Virus record (IMG/VR): IMGVR_UViG_3300048809_000061
Location: 1-30,412 of that record
Strand: one strand, 5' to 3'
DNA from: a virus
Length of the DNA stretch: 30,412 bases
In this document: piece by piece, positions 8,223 through 16,352 of the stretch
Layout of the letters: each line of letters starts with the position of its first letter
How positions within the stretch are numbered: position 1 is the stretch's first letter
Notes under the pieces: generated by a model
Database searches by the model: none
Told to the model about the DNA's origin: nothing
Seen by the model: the letters and a program-made list of their open reading frames with translations, nothing else
Position numbers and translations under genes: made by a program

Positions 8223-9684
8223 CTCCTAAGTCCTGCCCTTGCGCGTTGGTGTAGTGCATTTGCTGGTCGCTGCCCATTGCCGTGTGGGTTGCGCCTGCGG
8301 GCGGCCCGGACGAGGCGCCGCCGCCTTCTTCCGCAATCATCGGCACTCGCTTTCCGAAATCTTTTCCGCCGTAGCCTTCCACGATGGAGCTTTCATCCTG
8401 ATAGGTGGCTTTGTAGCGGTCGTGAGCGCTTTTCGCGAGAATGTCCGCGAGTTGCTTGCCTTCGGCCTGTAGCTGTGGCGACATCTTTCCGGTGGTCGCT
8501 TTGTCGAACCACGCGTTAAATCTTTCGGACCAGCCGCCGGGAAGGTTCGCCGCTTGCGCTTCAGCCGGGGAGATGCGATGCACTCCGTTCGCTGCATTGA
8601 TTCCTAAAACTTCCATCGTCGGCGCGAACGAGGTCAGTAGTCCGTTGCCGTCCTTCGAGGCGTCGATTGCGGCCTTGAGTTGACCTACGCTTTTTTGCGT
8701 GTCGCGGTACTGGCCTTCAGCCTTGCGGATGCTCACGCGCGCTTCGCGTTCAACTTGGGCTTGTTCCTGTGCGGAGCGTTTGTCGGCTGAAGATTCGCCG
8801 GGAACTTTTGTTTGGCCTTCATCCTTCACGTCCGCGCCGGTTTGAGCGTCGACCATGACGGTGTGCGGAACGCCATTAACTACCCGCGTGATCTCTCGTG
8901 TGGCAAAACCCTCCGGCTTGATGGGCTTAATTCCTATCGGCGCTTTGTGGTCAGTCGCCCGTACGAGCTGCCCGGAGTTCTCTTCGTGAATCAGGGGTGT
9001 GCCGTCGGTATCGGAAAATCCGGGGAATGGGTTCCATTTTTCTTCTTTCGGTTTCGGCTGGCCCGCCGCCGCCGTCTGGGCGTCCGCAAGATTCGCGCGT
9101 GCTACCGTTTCCTTGCTCGTTGCTTCCTTTGCCTGTTCTCCTACATCGCCCGCAACTCGTCCTTCGGCTTGATTGACAAGGACGTTGTGATGCAGCGAAG
9201 TTCCCGGCACCATCGAGGCGACGCGCGGGAAAAACGATCCGAGTGCTGCATCTCCAATCGTTGCGATAGTTCCGAGAATGGGGTGTTTGTGGCGAAGTTG
9301 GTCGACTCCGGAGCCACTCTGCTGTAAACGCTGCAATTCCGCTTCGTCTACGGGTTGCCTTGCTTCTGCCGATCCGGCGAGCACAGGTTTCGGTGTCACT
9401 GGCGGCGGAAGGTTCGGCATTCCAGAAGGCGGAGCGCTCACAGGCGGTGGTGGAATTTCCGGAGTGGGCGACGGAAGATTCGGGGCAATCGGTTGCGGAC
9501 CTATCTTCGGCGTCAGTACCGGCGGCGGGCCTCCAGGGGCAGCGATGGGACCAGGCGCAGGCGGCGCTCCAGTCGGAGGGGTAAGAGGCGGAGCACCGTT
9601 CTGAGGCGGCGGCGCGGTGCTGTATTGCCGGATCAGCCGTTGCAATTGCTGGTCGGGAGACTCGTTATCGTAAAGAGGGTCCAT
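8203..9684 (-). CDS. Proline-rich internal virion/ejection-like protein
   Basis: A 493-residue protein. The preferred ATG at 9684 lies 7 nt after the stop of the upstream gene; the open frame continues 20 codons further upstream but would overlap that gene. The N-terminus is acidic and Gln-rich (MDPLYDNESPDQQLQ), followed by a long Pro/Ala/Gly-rich tract to about residue 105. Next come a short hydrophobic helix ('LGTIATIGDAALGSFF') and a helical, Lys/Glu/Ala/Gln-rich body with coiled-coil tendency near residues 300-350. No enzymatic motif was recognised. Composition and position, after the tail genes and before the fibres, match podoviral internal or ejection proteins. It overlaps the next gene by 20 nt. 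Confidence 0.75.
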   Translation of the reverse strand: MDPLYDNESPDQQLQRLIRQYSTAPPPQNGAPPLTPPTGAPPAPGPIAAPGGPPPVLTPKIGPQPIAPNLPSPTPEIPPPPVSAPPSGMPNLPPPVTPKPVLAGSAEARQPVDEAELQRLQQSGSGVDQLRHKHPILGTIATIGDAALGSFFPRVASMVPGTSLHHNVLVNQAEGRVAGDVGEQAKEATSKETVARANLADAQTAAAGQPKPKEEKWNPFPGFSDTDGTPLIHEENSGQLVRATDHKAPIGIKPIKPEGFATREITRVVNGVPHTVMVDAQTGADVKDEGQTKVPGESSADKRSAQEQAQVEREARVSIRKAEGQYRDTQKSVGQLKAAIDASKDGNGLLTSFAPTMEVLGINAANGVHRISPAEAQAANLPGGWSERFNAWFDKATTGKMSPQLQAEGKQLADILAKSAHDRYKATYQDESSIVEGYGGKDFGKRVPMIAEEGGGASSGPPAGATHTAMGSDQQMHYTNAQGQDLGVVPSVR

Positions 9685-9691
9685 AGAAAAT

Positions 9692-10255
9692 CTATCCGCT
9701 GTAAGTCGTCCCGCCGCTCGAATAGCCGGCGCCCTTGAGCCCATTCATTAAGCCGGTCATGTTCTGGAACCAACCGGATTGTCCGGCTTGCGTCGCCGCG
9801 TTCACGGCTGAGGTTTCGAGGCCGAGAGCGGAGAGAGCGTCTTTCGTGTTCGTCCCGTAGAGGCTGCCTTCTCCCGCGAGTCCGGCTTGCTGCTGGGCCT
9901 GCTTGAGCTGCTCGTTTTCGCCCTGGATCCCGACGGCATTTTGCGAGAGTTGACGTTCGCCGCTTCTAACTGCTTCATCTTCGCCGGCCGCGACTCCGCC
10001 CGAGTTGCGCGTCCGGGCTGCAGTGAGGCCGATGTCGCCAACCGCGCCGGAAGTCGCCCCGCCAACCGATTGCGAGTTTGCCGTGTTGAGAGCTGCGAGG
10101 CCCTTTTTCCCGAATCCTTGCGGGTCGGTCGCTTCCTGCTGGAGTTGGGGCAGAAGTTGCGAGTAGAGGTTCTGAGCGTTCTGGTTGGAATTCCCGAAGA
10201 CGCCGGAGGCCTGCCCGAAAACGTCATTTGCCTGCGTTGTTTGTCCGCGCGCCAT
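9692..10255 (-). CDS. Gln/Ala/Gly-rich small virion protein (ejection-protein-like)
   Basis: A 187-residue protein beginning MARGQTTQANDVF. It is rich in Gln, Asn, Ala, Gly and Ser and almost free of cysteine and tryptophan, with a helical central part ('ENEQLKQAQQQAGLAGEG') and a Gly/Ser/Tyr-rich tail. Small proteins of this composition lie next to long ejection proteins in many podoviruses; I recognise the style, not a named family. Its ATG directly abuts the stop of the GNAT-like gene (TAAATG), implying coupled translation. The next gene starts 7 nt after its own stop. A structural or ejection role is inferred from neighbours. Confidence 0.7.
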   Translation of the reverse strand: MARGQTTQANDVFGQASGVFGNSNQNAQNLYSQLLPQLQQEATDPQGFGKKGLAALNTANSQSVGGATSGAVGDIGLTAARTRNSGGVAAGEDEAVRSGERQLSQNAVGIQGENEQLKQAQQQAGLAGEGSLYGTNTKDALSALGLETSAVNAATQAGQSGWFQNMTGLMNGLKGAGYSSGGTTYSG

Positions 10256-10654
10256 TTAGGTTGTCCTTCTCGGAGCCGTCGATCGCGTGAGTGGCGTCCA
10301 GAGCGGCCGCACCCATCCGAAATCGCGCATCAGTCGGCGTCCGAAACTCTTCGTTTTCTCGGGCGGCAGAAAAACATGCGCGTCCTCGAAGCCTTTGCCG
10401 TGGAGATCTCGTCGCATACTCTCGTGGAGATCCTGTAAAACCTGAAAACGGCGAAGCGCGGTCGACCATTTAGGATCGGCAAGGAAATAAAGTTCCACCG
10501 TCGGCCGCGCCAGCACCGCTTGCTGAATCTCGCCATCGTCGAAGGCCTGCGCCGCGACCAGTGTCCGGAGATCCGGCAAGTCGTAATCGAACCCCTGCAG
10601 CTCGAAGAGTTCTTGCAGTCGAGCCGAGTCCGAAGATTCCAACCGTCGAATCAC
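10256..10654 (-). CDS. GNAT-like acetyltransferase-fold protein
   Basis: A 132-residue protein starting at a GTG that overlaps the upstream TGA by 4 nt (GTGA). The order of elements fits the GNAT fold: an N-terminal strand and helix (MIRRLESSDSARLQELF), a 'FDYDLPDL' segment, a central strand ending 'VELYFLADPKW', a long helix, and a C-terminal 'FLPPEKTKSFGRRLMRDFGW' region. I associate this pattern with GNAT-like proteins encoded in phage tail modules. The usual acetyl-CoA pyrophosphate-binding loop (Q/RxxGxG/A) is not obvious, so catalytic activity is uncertain. Placement inside the tail/ejection cluster suggests a virion-linked or host-modifying role. Alternative: a purely structural protein with a similar fold. 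Confidence 0.65.
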   Translation of the reverse strand: MIRRLESSDSARLQELFELQGFDYDLPDLRTLVAAQAFDDGEIQQAVLARPTVELYFLADPKWSTALRRFQVLQDLHESMRRDLHGKGFEDAHVFLPPEKTKSFGRRLMRDFGWVRPLWTPLTRSTAPRRTT

Positions 10655-11199
10655 TGCTCTCTCACCGGCAAAACTCCGTAACCGCTTCCGCCGCGTGTGC
10701 CGTTCGTCGGTGCCGTCCCGCTCCCGGCAGAGGCGAGCGGATTCGGGCCGGTGATCGAGCCGCCGCCGACAACCGGCGTTGGCGCGCGGAAGGGGCCGAA
10801 GTAAGTTTTTCCAGAAGGCTGCGAGGCGCGACCGTTTTGCGAGTATGTCCGCCAGTAGAGGGTTTGGTTGCCGAGATTTGCGCGGTGATTTCGCGCCGGC
10901 CCAAGGTGGATCACGATGGGAGCAATGAAGTTCGGCGTCAGCGAATACTCAAGAAAGTAATCGGGAGCGACGCCAACCTGCGAGGGGAGATTGTCTTGGA
11001 TGGCGACGTCGAAGATCCCGCCGGCCGCTGTCACGTTGAGTTGCGAAGGCGCGTTCGGAGTCGATTGAATTCCTTGCGCCGTCGCGCCGGTTTGCGAGGC
11101 AACCGTGTTGAGACTCGTCTGAAAAGCCCTTAACGCTTCGCCGAGAAGCGGGTCGCGCTGGCTGATGATGTCGAGGTGCGGAATCTGGAGGTTGGGCAT
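10651..11199 (-). CDS. Conserved tail-module structural protein
   Basis: A 182-residue protein starting MPNLQIPHLDIISQRDPLLG. A helical N-terminus leads into a beta-rich core with 'PNFIAPIVIHLGPARNHRA', 'LYWRTYSQ' and 'TYFGPF' segments, reminiscent of a fibronectin/Ig-like beta sandwich. The C-terminus is Gly/Ser/Pro-rich. I associate this arrangement with soil and acidobacterial phage contigs but know no assigned function. The ATG abuts the TAA of the long tail gene (TAAATG), and its own stop overlaps the GNAT-like start. It is therefore part of a tightly coupled tail operon and most likely a minor tail or tail-fibre-adaptor protein. Confidence 0.75.
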   Translation of the reverse strand: MPNLQIPHLDIISQRDPLLGEALRAFQTSLNTVASQTGATAQGIQSTPNAPSQLNVTAAGGIFDVAIQDNLPSQVGVAPDYFLEYSLTPNFIAPIVIHLGPARNHRANLGNQTLYWRTYSQNGRASQPSGKTYFGPFRAPTPVVGGGSITGPNPLASAGSGTAPTNGTRGGSGYGVLPVREQ

Positions 11200-14100
11200 T
11201 TACATTGCTCCTCGGAGCGGGGCCATCGGATCTTTCTTGAGTGTGAGTACGAGATGTTGCAGGTTGAAGCCGTTATCGGTTTCGCCGGGAAGCGGGATCG
11301 AGCCGATCTTTAAGGCGATGCGTTCGCCGTTGATCCAGGTGTCCCACTCGAAATCGTGCGTCGGCGTTGTGCTCAAGGGGTACGCCGGCAGAGCAGGGTA
11401 GGGGTTCAGTAACGACGCCGAGTAAGGCGTGATTGCGGTTTGTCCTGTGCCTGAGATGAAGGCCGCGAGATAGGTTGCGGTCTTGCGGTGGCAATCGAGT
11501 CCGAGTTGCTGCTCCTGGTCGCGGCTCACGAAAAAGTAAGTCGTGTAATAGGGCGTGACCTGGCCGTAGTCCTGATCGGTCAAAAGGTCCGTGGTGAAGG
11601 TGTAGGAATTGTTGAAGCCGGAGAGCTGCCCTGGGGTTTGTCCGTTGCCGTCGCCGATCGAGAATTCGTAATCGCCGCCCGGCCGCGCCAGAATCTCGCC
11701 GCAGTTTGCGCTCAAATTCCACCGCGTCCACTTGCGGCAGAATTCTTTTGCAATCATGCGGCCGCTGAAAGATTCGCGATAGGGCGCGTTCGATGCGATC
11801 GCTTCGGCCGAGTTCAGCTCGCGATAGTCGAGCACAAACATGATATCCGGCGCCGTCGCGGCGCCCGTGGGCACTCCGATATAACAACGCCGGTTCACGG
11901 TGTCGTTTTTGAGCCATGCGGTCGCGAAGGCCGCTTTATTGATCGAATCCCATCCCGGCATGCCGTTCTGTGTCGGGCTCTGGATCTCCTGAGAGATCTT
12001 CGTCTCCGCGCCGCCGGCAAAAATGTAGAGGCCGCCAAGCGAGAGTTTGAATTCCCATTGCTCGCCGCTTTCGCCGCTGCCTGCTTTGCCTGGATCCGTG
12101 CCGTGGACCGAAACTGATCCGACCGCTTGCGCAACTTCTTCCACGTCCCACGAAGACGGTTCACCGAAACCGTTGTCGGAAGTTCTGTGTTTCCCGTCGG
12201 CGGTGTTGAAGTACATCAAATTCCGCAACACGAAACAGTTCTTGATCTGCGAGCTGTCGTCGGTCGCGCCGAGGATCCCGGTCTCGCCGTCGAATTGCTC
12301 CGGGGCGTTGACGTAGCTCACACTGAATTGGTCGTCGAGGTAGGGCTCCAGGGTTGGGATCACCGAGCACTCGTCGACCAGAGCCGAAATCTCGGACACG
12401 GATCCGGTTTCATAAAATGCAAGCTGTAAATCGGACGGGATCACTGCGGGTGTTATGCCGCTAAAGGTTGCTTCCGCAAAGCCGCCGGTCGCGGGCATGG
12501 AAGCTAAAGCAATCGTCGCCGTGACACTGAAGCCGGTAGAAACACTGCTCAGAACGGCAACAATCGATCCCGCCGCAAGAGCAATCGAGGGCTTGAGCCA
12601 GCATCGGAAATCGTAAAGAGTGTTCGGTTCGGTGATGGCGATTCCGAGGCTGTCCTGGTAGGCGGATTGAAAGAGGTATCCGTTTTTCGCGTTGATTACG
12701 CCATTATCGGTAATCTTCCAGGCCATGCCCGACGCCCAAGCGCCGCCATTCACGAGAGTTCCGAGGGTCCCGGTCGCCCCGACGTAGGGACCGAGCCCCC
12801 ATCCGAGCGGCGTGCCGAGCACTCCGGAGAGATAGCCGCCTTCAAATCCCATGCTCAAAAAGTTTGTGATCCGGTTGCGCTCGCCCCAGGCAAAGAGACG
12901 GGAAGCGAACGGGAACATCCCGAGCACTTCGCCAAGCACTGCCTGCGCGAAATAGTTCCGGCCCTGGATGTCGACCGCGGTCGAGGCGAACAGGGAATTA
13001 TCCGAAAAGTCGATCGTCGTCGACGTGGTCACGTTGTCCGGGACGACGGTCGCAAAAACGGTGTACGAAGGGGCTCCGTATTGGCCGGGAATGTTGGTCG
13101 TCGTCGGGATATAGAAAAAGTTGTCGCCTTCGGCGCCGGTCAATTCGAGGATGCGAGCGACGACGTTCGACGGCCCGAGCGGAAGGTTCTCGAAAACGGT
13201 GCGCACACTTCCGCCCGAGTTCCAGGCGTAGACCGGCGACGGCTTCGAGATGAACCCTTGCCGCGTGAGCCACGAACAAGCAACCTGATGCGTACCGGCG
13301 GCCGAACTCCCGCCGATCGAGACCGTGCCGCCGCCGCTTGTGTCAGTGCCGGAATTCGCGAACCAATCTCCTACGTCAGTTTGAGGGACTGCACAGAGGA
13401 AAGTCGTCGCGTTCGTGACCGAGACGCAGCGAAAAGTCGCGTTGTAGCTCGGGTTTGAAGTCGACGATCCGCTGATGACTGCATTCAGGCCTGCACTGAA
13501 AGCATTGTTCGCCGTCGTCACGACTTGGATCGTGGGGAAGAAAACCTGATAGCCGCCGCCGGTGAAATTCGGGAGAGCTCCAGGGATCGTTGCCGCGCCG
13601 ACCTGGATCGTCGTGCCGGCGACGGCGAGAACCGCGAGCTGCATATAGTTGTTCGGGTTCGTGAGTGAGGTGTTCGGCAGTGTCGCGACAAAGACCATGT
13701 CGCCGACGTTGACATTTGCCGGGATCGTCGCGAGGTTGAGGGTGTAAACAGTGCCGTTCAGCGTGCCCGAGCTGATGACGTTCGCACCTTTGAAGAAAAC
13801 GCAGCTATAGGATCCAGAGGCGGAAGCGAGGCCGCTTTGTGCGATAACGTATTGAACGACGTTTCCGGCGATGTGAGTGATCGTGAAGCCGCCGGAATAT
13901 TGCCATCCCGTCGTTGGATACTGCGGGCCGAAGACGACGACGAAATCGCCGACGGCGGCGCCGCCCGGCACCGCGCCGCAAGTCATTGAAACGGTGTTGG
14001 CGCTTTCGGTGAATCCGCTCACCGTTTCGTAAGTCTGCCCGGCAAGCGAAATGCCGGGCACGCCGATCGCCGCGATGGGGTAGCTGCTCTGCTCGTCGGC

Positions 14101-14580
14101 TGCGATCGGGCCTTGCCCTGGCCCGTCCATCGTCACGCGATCGAGGTAGGTGCCGTCATATTGCAGAGGGACGTGCGAGCCGTGGAAACCATCGGAGCCC
14201 GCGATGTATTCACGGCCGAAAGCGGTGCACGACTGCGCCTGCACGATCGACGCCGGCAACGCTTGAATGAGCGTTTTTACGCCGGGATTGTTGCCGACGT
14301 CCTCTTGCCAGAGATTATTTGCCGAATCGATGAACAGATTTAGAGGATCTGCGTTCGGTTGAACGAAGGTCTTCTGGTAGACGGTCGAGGGATTGAAGCC
14401 GGGTGGCGTGACGGGGAAAAGGCGAGACGCACAGGGGCGATTCTGCACACTTCCAAGCAGAAAAGTTACGTCCTGATTGTCCGGGGAATCGCCTTCCGCG
14501 AGAACTGGCGGTGCGATCTCCGTGACCTGGCCTCCGAAGAGGCTCAGAGGGACACTGGTCCCCTGTGCGTCGCCCGGCAT
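11200..14580 (-). CDS. Large tail protein, tubular-B/stabilisation-like
   Basis: A 1,126-residue protein. The N-terminus ('GGQVTEIAPPVLAEGDSPDN', then 'QDVTFLLGSVQNRPC') resembles the start of T7 gp12-type tail tubular proteins and P22 gp10-like stabilisation proteins, where a similar 'NxxxxPGSVxxRxG' stretch opens a beta-propeller. This is a remote, by-eye similarity. A Ser/Thr/Gly-rich beta body follows. Near residues 600-745 an apparent jelly-roll/CBM-like insert is visible. The C-terminal third contains 'FVLDYRE' and 'WTRWNLSA' segments. It has about 14 cysteines and no signal peptide. The gene starts 3 nt after the upstream stop without its own Shine-Dalgarno, so it is probably coupled. 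Role: tail nozzle or tube, inferred. Confidence 0.75.
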   Translation of the reverse strand: MPGDAQGTSVPLSLFGGQVTEIAPPVLAEGDSPDNQDVTFLLGSVQNRPCASRLFPVTPPGFNPSTVYQKTFVQPNADPLNLFIDSANNLWQEDVGNNPGVKTLIQALPASIVQAQSCTAFGREYIAGSDGFHGSHVPLQYDGTYLDRVTMDGPGQGPIAADEQSSYPIAAIGVPGISLAGQTYETVSGFTESANTVSMTCGAVPGGAAVGDFVVVFGPQYPTTGWQYSGGFTITHIAGNVVQYVIAQSGLASASGSYSCVFFKGANVISSGTLNGTVYTLNLATIPANVNVGDMVFVATLPNTSLTNPNNYMQLAVLAVAGTTIQVGAATIPGALPNFTGGGYQVFFPTIQVVTTANNAFSAGLNAVISGSSTSNPSYNATFRCVSVTNATTFLCAVPQTDVGDWFANSGTDTSGGGTVSIGGSSAAGTHQVACSWLTRQGFISKPSPVYAWNSGGSVRTVFENLPLGPSNVVARILELTGAEGDNFFYIPTTTNIPGQYGAPSYTVFATVVPDNVTTSTTIDFSDNSLFASTAVDIQGRNYFAQAVLGEVLGMFPFASRLFAWGERNRITNFLSMGFEGGYLSGVLGTPLGWGLGPYVGATGTLGTLVNGGAWASGMAWKITDNGVINAKNGYLFQSAYQDSLGIAITEPNTLYDFRCWLKPSIALAAGSIVAVLSSVSTGFSVTATIALASMPATGGFAEATFSGITPAVIPSDLQLAFYETGSVSEISALVDECSVIPTLEPYLDDQFSVSYVNAPEQFDGETGILGATDDSSQIKNCFVLRNLMYFNTADGKHRTSDNGFGEPSSWDVEEVAQAVGSVSVHGTDPGKAGSGESGEQWEFKLSLGGLYIFAGGAETKISQEIQSPTQNGMPGWDSINKAAFATAWLKNDTVNRRCYIGVPTGAATAPDIMFVLDYRELNSAEAIASNAPYRESFSGRMIAKEFCRKWTRWNLSANCGEILARPGGDYEFSIGDGNGQTPGQLSGFNNSYTFTTDLLTDQDYGQVTPYYTTYFFVSRDQEQQLGLDCHRKTATYLAAFISGTGQTAITPYSASLLNPYPALPAYPLSTTPTHDFEWDTWINGERIALKIGSIPLPGETDNGFNLQHLVLTLKKDPMAPLRGAM

Positions 14581-14583
14581 CGA

Positions 14584-15102
14584 CTAGGCTCTGACGAAGG
14601 TGGCTTCGAAGACGAGCGGGGAAAGCGAGAGACTCGCGTAAGTGGGGTTGCCGGTTTTCTCGGTGTTCGGAGCGTTCGCGCCGCCGCCGTACATCAAAAC
14701 CATTTTCCCGTTGGCAAGCGAGGTGCCCTGACAGAAAACGTAGCTGTATCCGGAAGGGGTCGCGCCGGCCAATGGCTGTTCCAGGATGTAGACGCGCAGC
14801 GGAGCGTAACTCGATTTGATGAAATCGAGCGAGGCAAAGGAAAGCGTGTCGCCGAAGTTGCCGGCCGCGGGATAACTGCCTGAAGGCGTCAGCGTTCCGA
14901 AGATCGTAGTCAGTCGATCGGACTGATCGATGCCGTCAAAAGCGGAGTTTCCGGCGATGGCAGACGCGAGCGCGCCCCGCTGGTCGCTCGTAGGCCCGTA
15001 AAAATCGGCCAGGATGCGGCGGAAGCCCTTAATGAGTCCGACGCGACGAAGATAGAGACCGAGCGGCTCTTTCATGATTCGAGTAATTCTAGGTTCCAAC
15101 AT
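14584..15102 (-). CDS. Structural protein between adaptor and tail tube
   Basis: A 172-residue protein. The ATG at 15102 is chosen because AAGGAG lies at 15111-15116 with good spacing; a longer frame from 15147 would place that site inside the gene. It begins MLEPRITRIMKEPLGLYLRR, a basic amphipathic start, then a helical region and a beta-rich half containing 'TLSFASLDFIKSS', 'YSYVFCQG' and 'GKMVLMYGGG'. It ends with 'SPLVFEATFVRA'. No family was recognised. Its place directly after the putative head-tail adaptor suggests a connector or minor tail component. Confidence 0.75.
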   Translation of the reverse strand: MLEPRITRIMKEPLGLYLRRVGLIKGFRRILADFYGPTSDQRGALASAIAGNSAFDGIDQSDRLTTIFGTLTPSGSYPAAGNFGDTLSFASLDFIKSSYAPLRVYILEQPLAGATPSGYSYVFCQGTSLANGKMVLMYGGGANAPNTEKTGNPTYASLSLSPLVFEATFVRA

Positions 15103-15110
15103 GGGTGAGT

Positions 15111-15116
15111 CTCCTT
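15111..15116 (-). promoter_or_regulatory. Shine-Dalgarno that fixes the 15102 start
   Basis: AAGGAG on the minus strand, 8 nt before the ATG at 15102. It decides between the 172-residue and the 187-residue reading of the gene. Confidence 0.8.
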
Positions 15117-15133
15117 GGAAAATCAGAATTTCG

Positions 15134-15898
15134 TTACATGCGCCCAAAACCGCGATGCAGGCCGTGTGAATAACCTTTGCGGCGAAGGTTGCCGTGTGTT
15201 TTTGTCATCGCGTCTGAGCGCAGCATCTCGTTGACGAAGTTGTCGGCCATGCTCTTGATCTCCGCGAGCAGAGCGGAGCCGCGGGCTAGGGCGTAGGCAT
15301 AGAGAACGTAAGCCGCGAGCGCGTTCTCGCATCGCAGAAGCGGCACCTGGCTCGGTTCAGGCGTGAGCACAAGTTCGGGAAGGAACGGAACGTAGCGCAG
15401 TTGCAGATCGTTGACCTGGGTTGCGCCGCGGAAAACTAATTGCTCCTGTTCGTAAAGCCAACTGTGCAGCCAGATCGATTGCGGACGTGAGATCAATCCG
15501 TTCCTGGCTAAAGACATCGGCTGCCAGATTTGAGTTGTGAGCGTCTGCCGTTCCCAGAGTTTCAGTGGCCAGTTGAAATCGGCCGGGAGGACCGGAGTCG
15601 CGTGATTCTCGACGCCGTCATATGTGCCGGTGTAGCTGATCTCAAGCTGCATTCCGGGATCGAGCTGTCCGATCACCGGCACGCCGATAATCTGCACCGT
15701 CTTTTTGAAAGTCGCATACCCGGCGTTCGCGAGCCGTCTTTGTAATGCGCGATAGCCGGAATTGAGAAAGACGGTGACGTAAGACTGCGAGTCGGCAAGC
15801 AGGCTGCCCGCGAGCGTCTGGATCGCATCGTTGCCGAGCGAGCGCGCGATGTTCAGCACGTAATCGGCGGAATCGTAAGGTGTGGTCCCGAGGGGCAT
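15134..15898 (-). CDS. Head-tail adaptor / tail tubular A-like protein
   Basis: A 254-residue protein starting MPLGTTPYDSADYVLNIARS. Alternating helices ('LADSQSYVTVFLNSGYRALQ', 'RRLANAGYATF') and a central beta part with 'IGVPVIGQLDPGMQLEISYT' fit the size and style of podoviral adaptor proteins (T7 gp11, P22 gp4). The assignment rests mainly on position: after the capsid, before the long tail protein. A helix 'CENALAAYVLYAYALARGSA' near residue 200 is hydrophobic but probably a buried helix rather than a membrane segment. The last 20 residues are strongly basic (RRKGYSHGLHRG). No Shine-Dalgarno is evident. The start lies only 19 nt from the divergent Tat-signal gene. Confidence 0.65.
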   Translation of the reverse strand: MPLGTTPYDSADYVLNIARSLGNDAIQTLAGSLLADSQSYVTVFLNSGYRALQRRLANAGYATFKKTVQIIGVPVIGQLDPGMQLEISYTGTYDGVENHATPVLPADFNWPLKLWERQTLTTQIWQPMSLARNGLISRPQSIWLHSWLYEQEQLVFRGATQVNDLQLRYVPFLPELVLTPEPSQVPLLRCENALAAYVLYAYALARGSALLAEIKSMADNFVNEMLRSDAMTKTHGNLRRKGYSHGLHRGFGRM

Positions 15899-15917
15899 CT
15901 AGGTTAAAATCTTGCTC

Positions 15918-16238
15918 ATGGATCGGCGGAAATTCTTAGGCATGATGGTCGGAGGTGTGGCGGCTGCTGCGGCTGTCAGAACCTTTCCGTTCCGTGTGTT
16001 CAGTTTTCCGAAAGAGATCAAAACTTATAACCAGGGCCTTGATCTCTTCGGAGCATCGTCGATCGGCTCGAACCGGCCGATGCGTGTGCCCGGTCGACTG
16101 TTTGCCGTCTCCGGCAATGAAAAGTTGGAGGTCGGTCAACTCGTGTCGATCTATGACGCCGATGGTTCTCTCGCGGTCGAGGTCTTGAGGATCACTAAAA
16201 TCGAAGGCCGCTCGATCCACTTCGATCGCGTGGAGTAA
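15918..16238 (+). CDS. Tat-signal protein in an opposite-strand island
   Basis: A 106-residue protein from the ATG at 15918; a TTG six bases upstream is a less likely start. The N-terminus MDRRKFLGMMVGGVAAAAAV is a clear twin-arginine signal: RR-x-F-L, then an Ala/Gly hydrophobic core. The mature part is a small beta-rich domain with 'PMRVPGRLFAVSGNEKLEVG' and 'LVSIYDADGS' strands, function unknown. It is encoded against the direction of all neighbouring late genes, like a phage moron. Cargo of the Tat pathway is folded before export, so the protein probably acts in or beyond the inner membrane of the host, for example in superinfection exclusion. That role is inference; the signal is seen directly. 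Confidence 0.8.
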   Translation: MDRRKFLGMMVGGVAAAAAVRTFPFRVFSFPKEIKTYNQGLDLFGASSIGSNRPMRVPGRLFAVSGNEKLEVGQLVSIYDADGSLAVEVLRITKIEGRSIHFDRVE

Positions 16239-16248
16239 GGAGCGCTCC
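16237..16248 (+). promoter_or_regulatory. Shine-Dalgarno within a palindrome
   Basis: AAGGAG (16237-16242) overlaps the TAA of the Tat gene and lies 8 nt before the ATG of the 33-residue ORF. Its GGAG is half of the perfect 10-bp palindrome GGAGCGCTCC (16239-16248). The palindrome is weak as an intramolecular hairpin because it has no loop, but it could still mask the site. Confidence 0.6.
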
Positions 16249-16250
16249 AG

Positions 16251-16352
16251 ATGTACGATCCCGGGGCCGCTTTTTACAATCTGCGCCGCAAAATTCCAAT
16301 CATTTCGGTGCCGACACCGGAAGAGTTCCGCCGCGGCTTTCCTGACGGCTAG
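16251..16352 (+). CDS. 33-residue ORF downstream of the Tat gene
   Basis: ATG at 16251 and TAG at 16350-16352. The peptide begins MYDPGAAFYNLRRKIPIISV and continues with 'PTPEEFRRGFPDG'. A good AAGGAG precedes it and it follows the Tat-signal gene by 12 nt, so the two probably form a small operon. Its stop overlaps the stop of the convergent minus-strand gene in a shared CTAG. The peptide is balanced and protein-like, with a basic central patch and an acidic turn. No family was recognised. Confidence 0.6.
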   Translation: MYDPGAAFYNLRRKIPIISVPTPEEFRRGFPDG

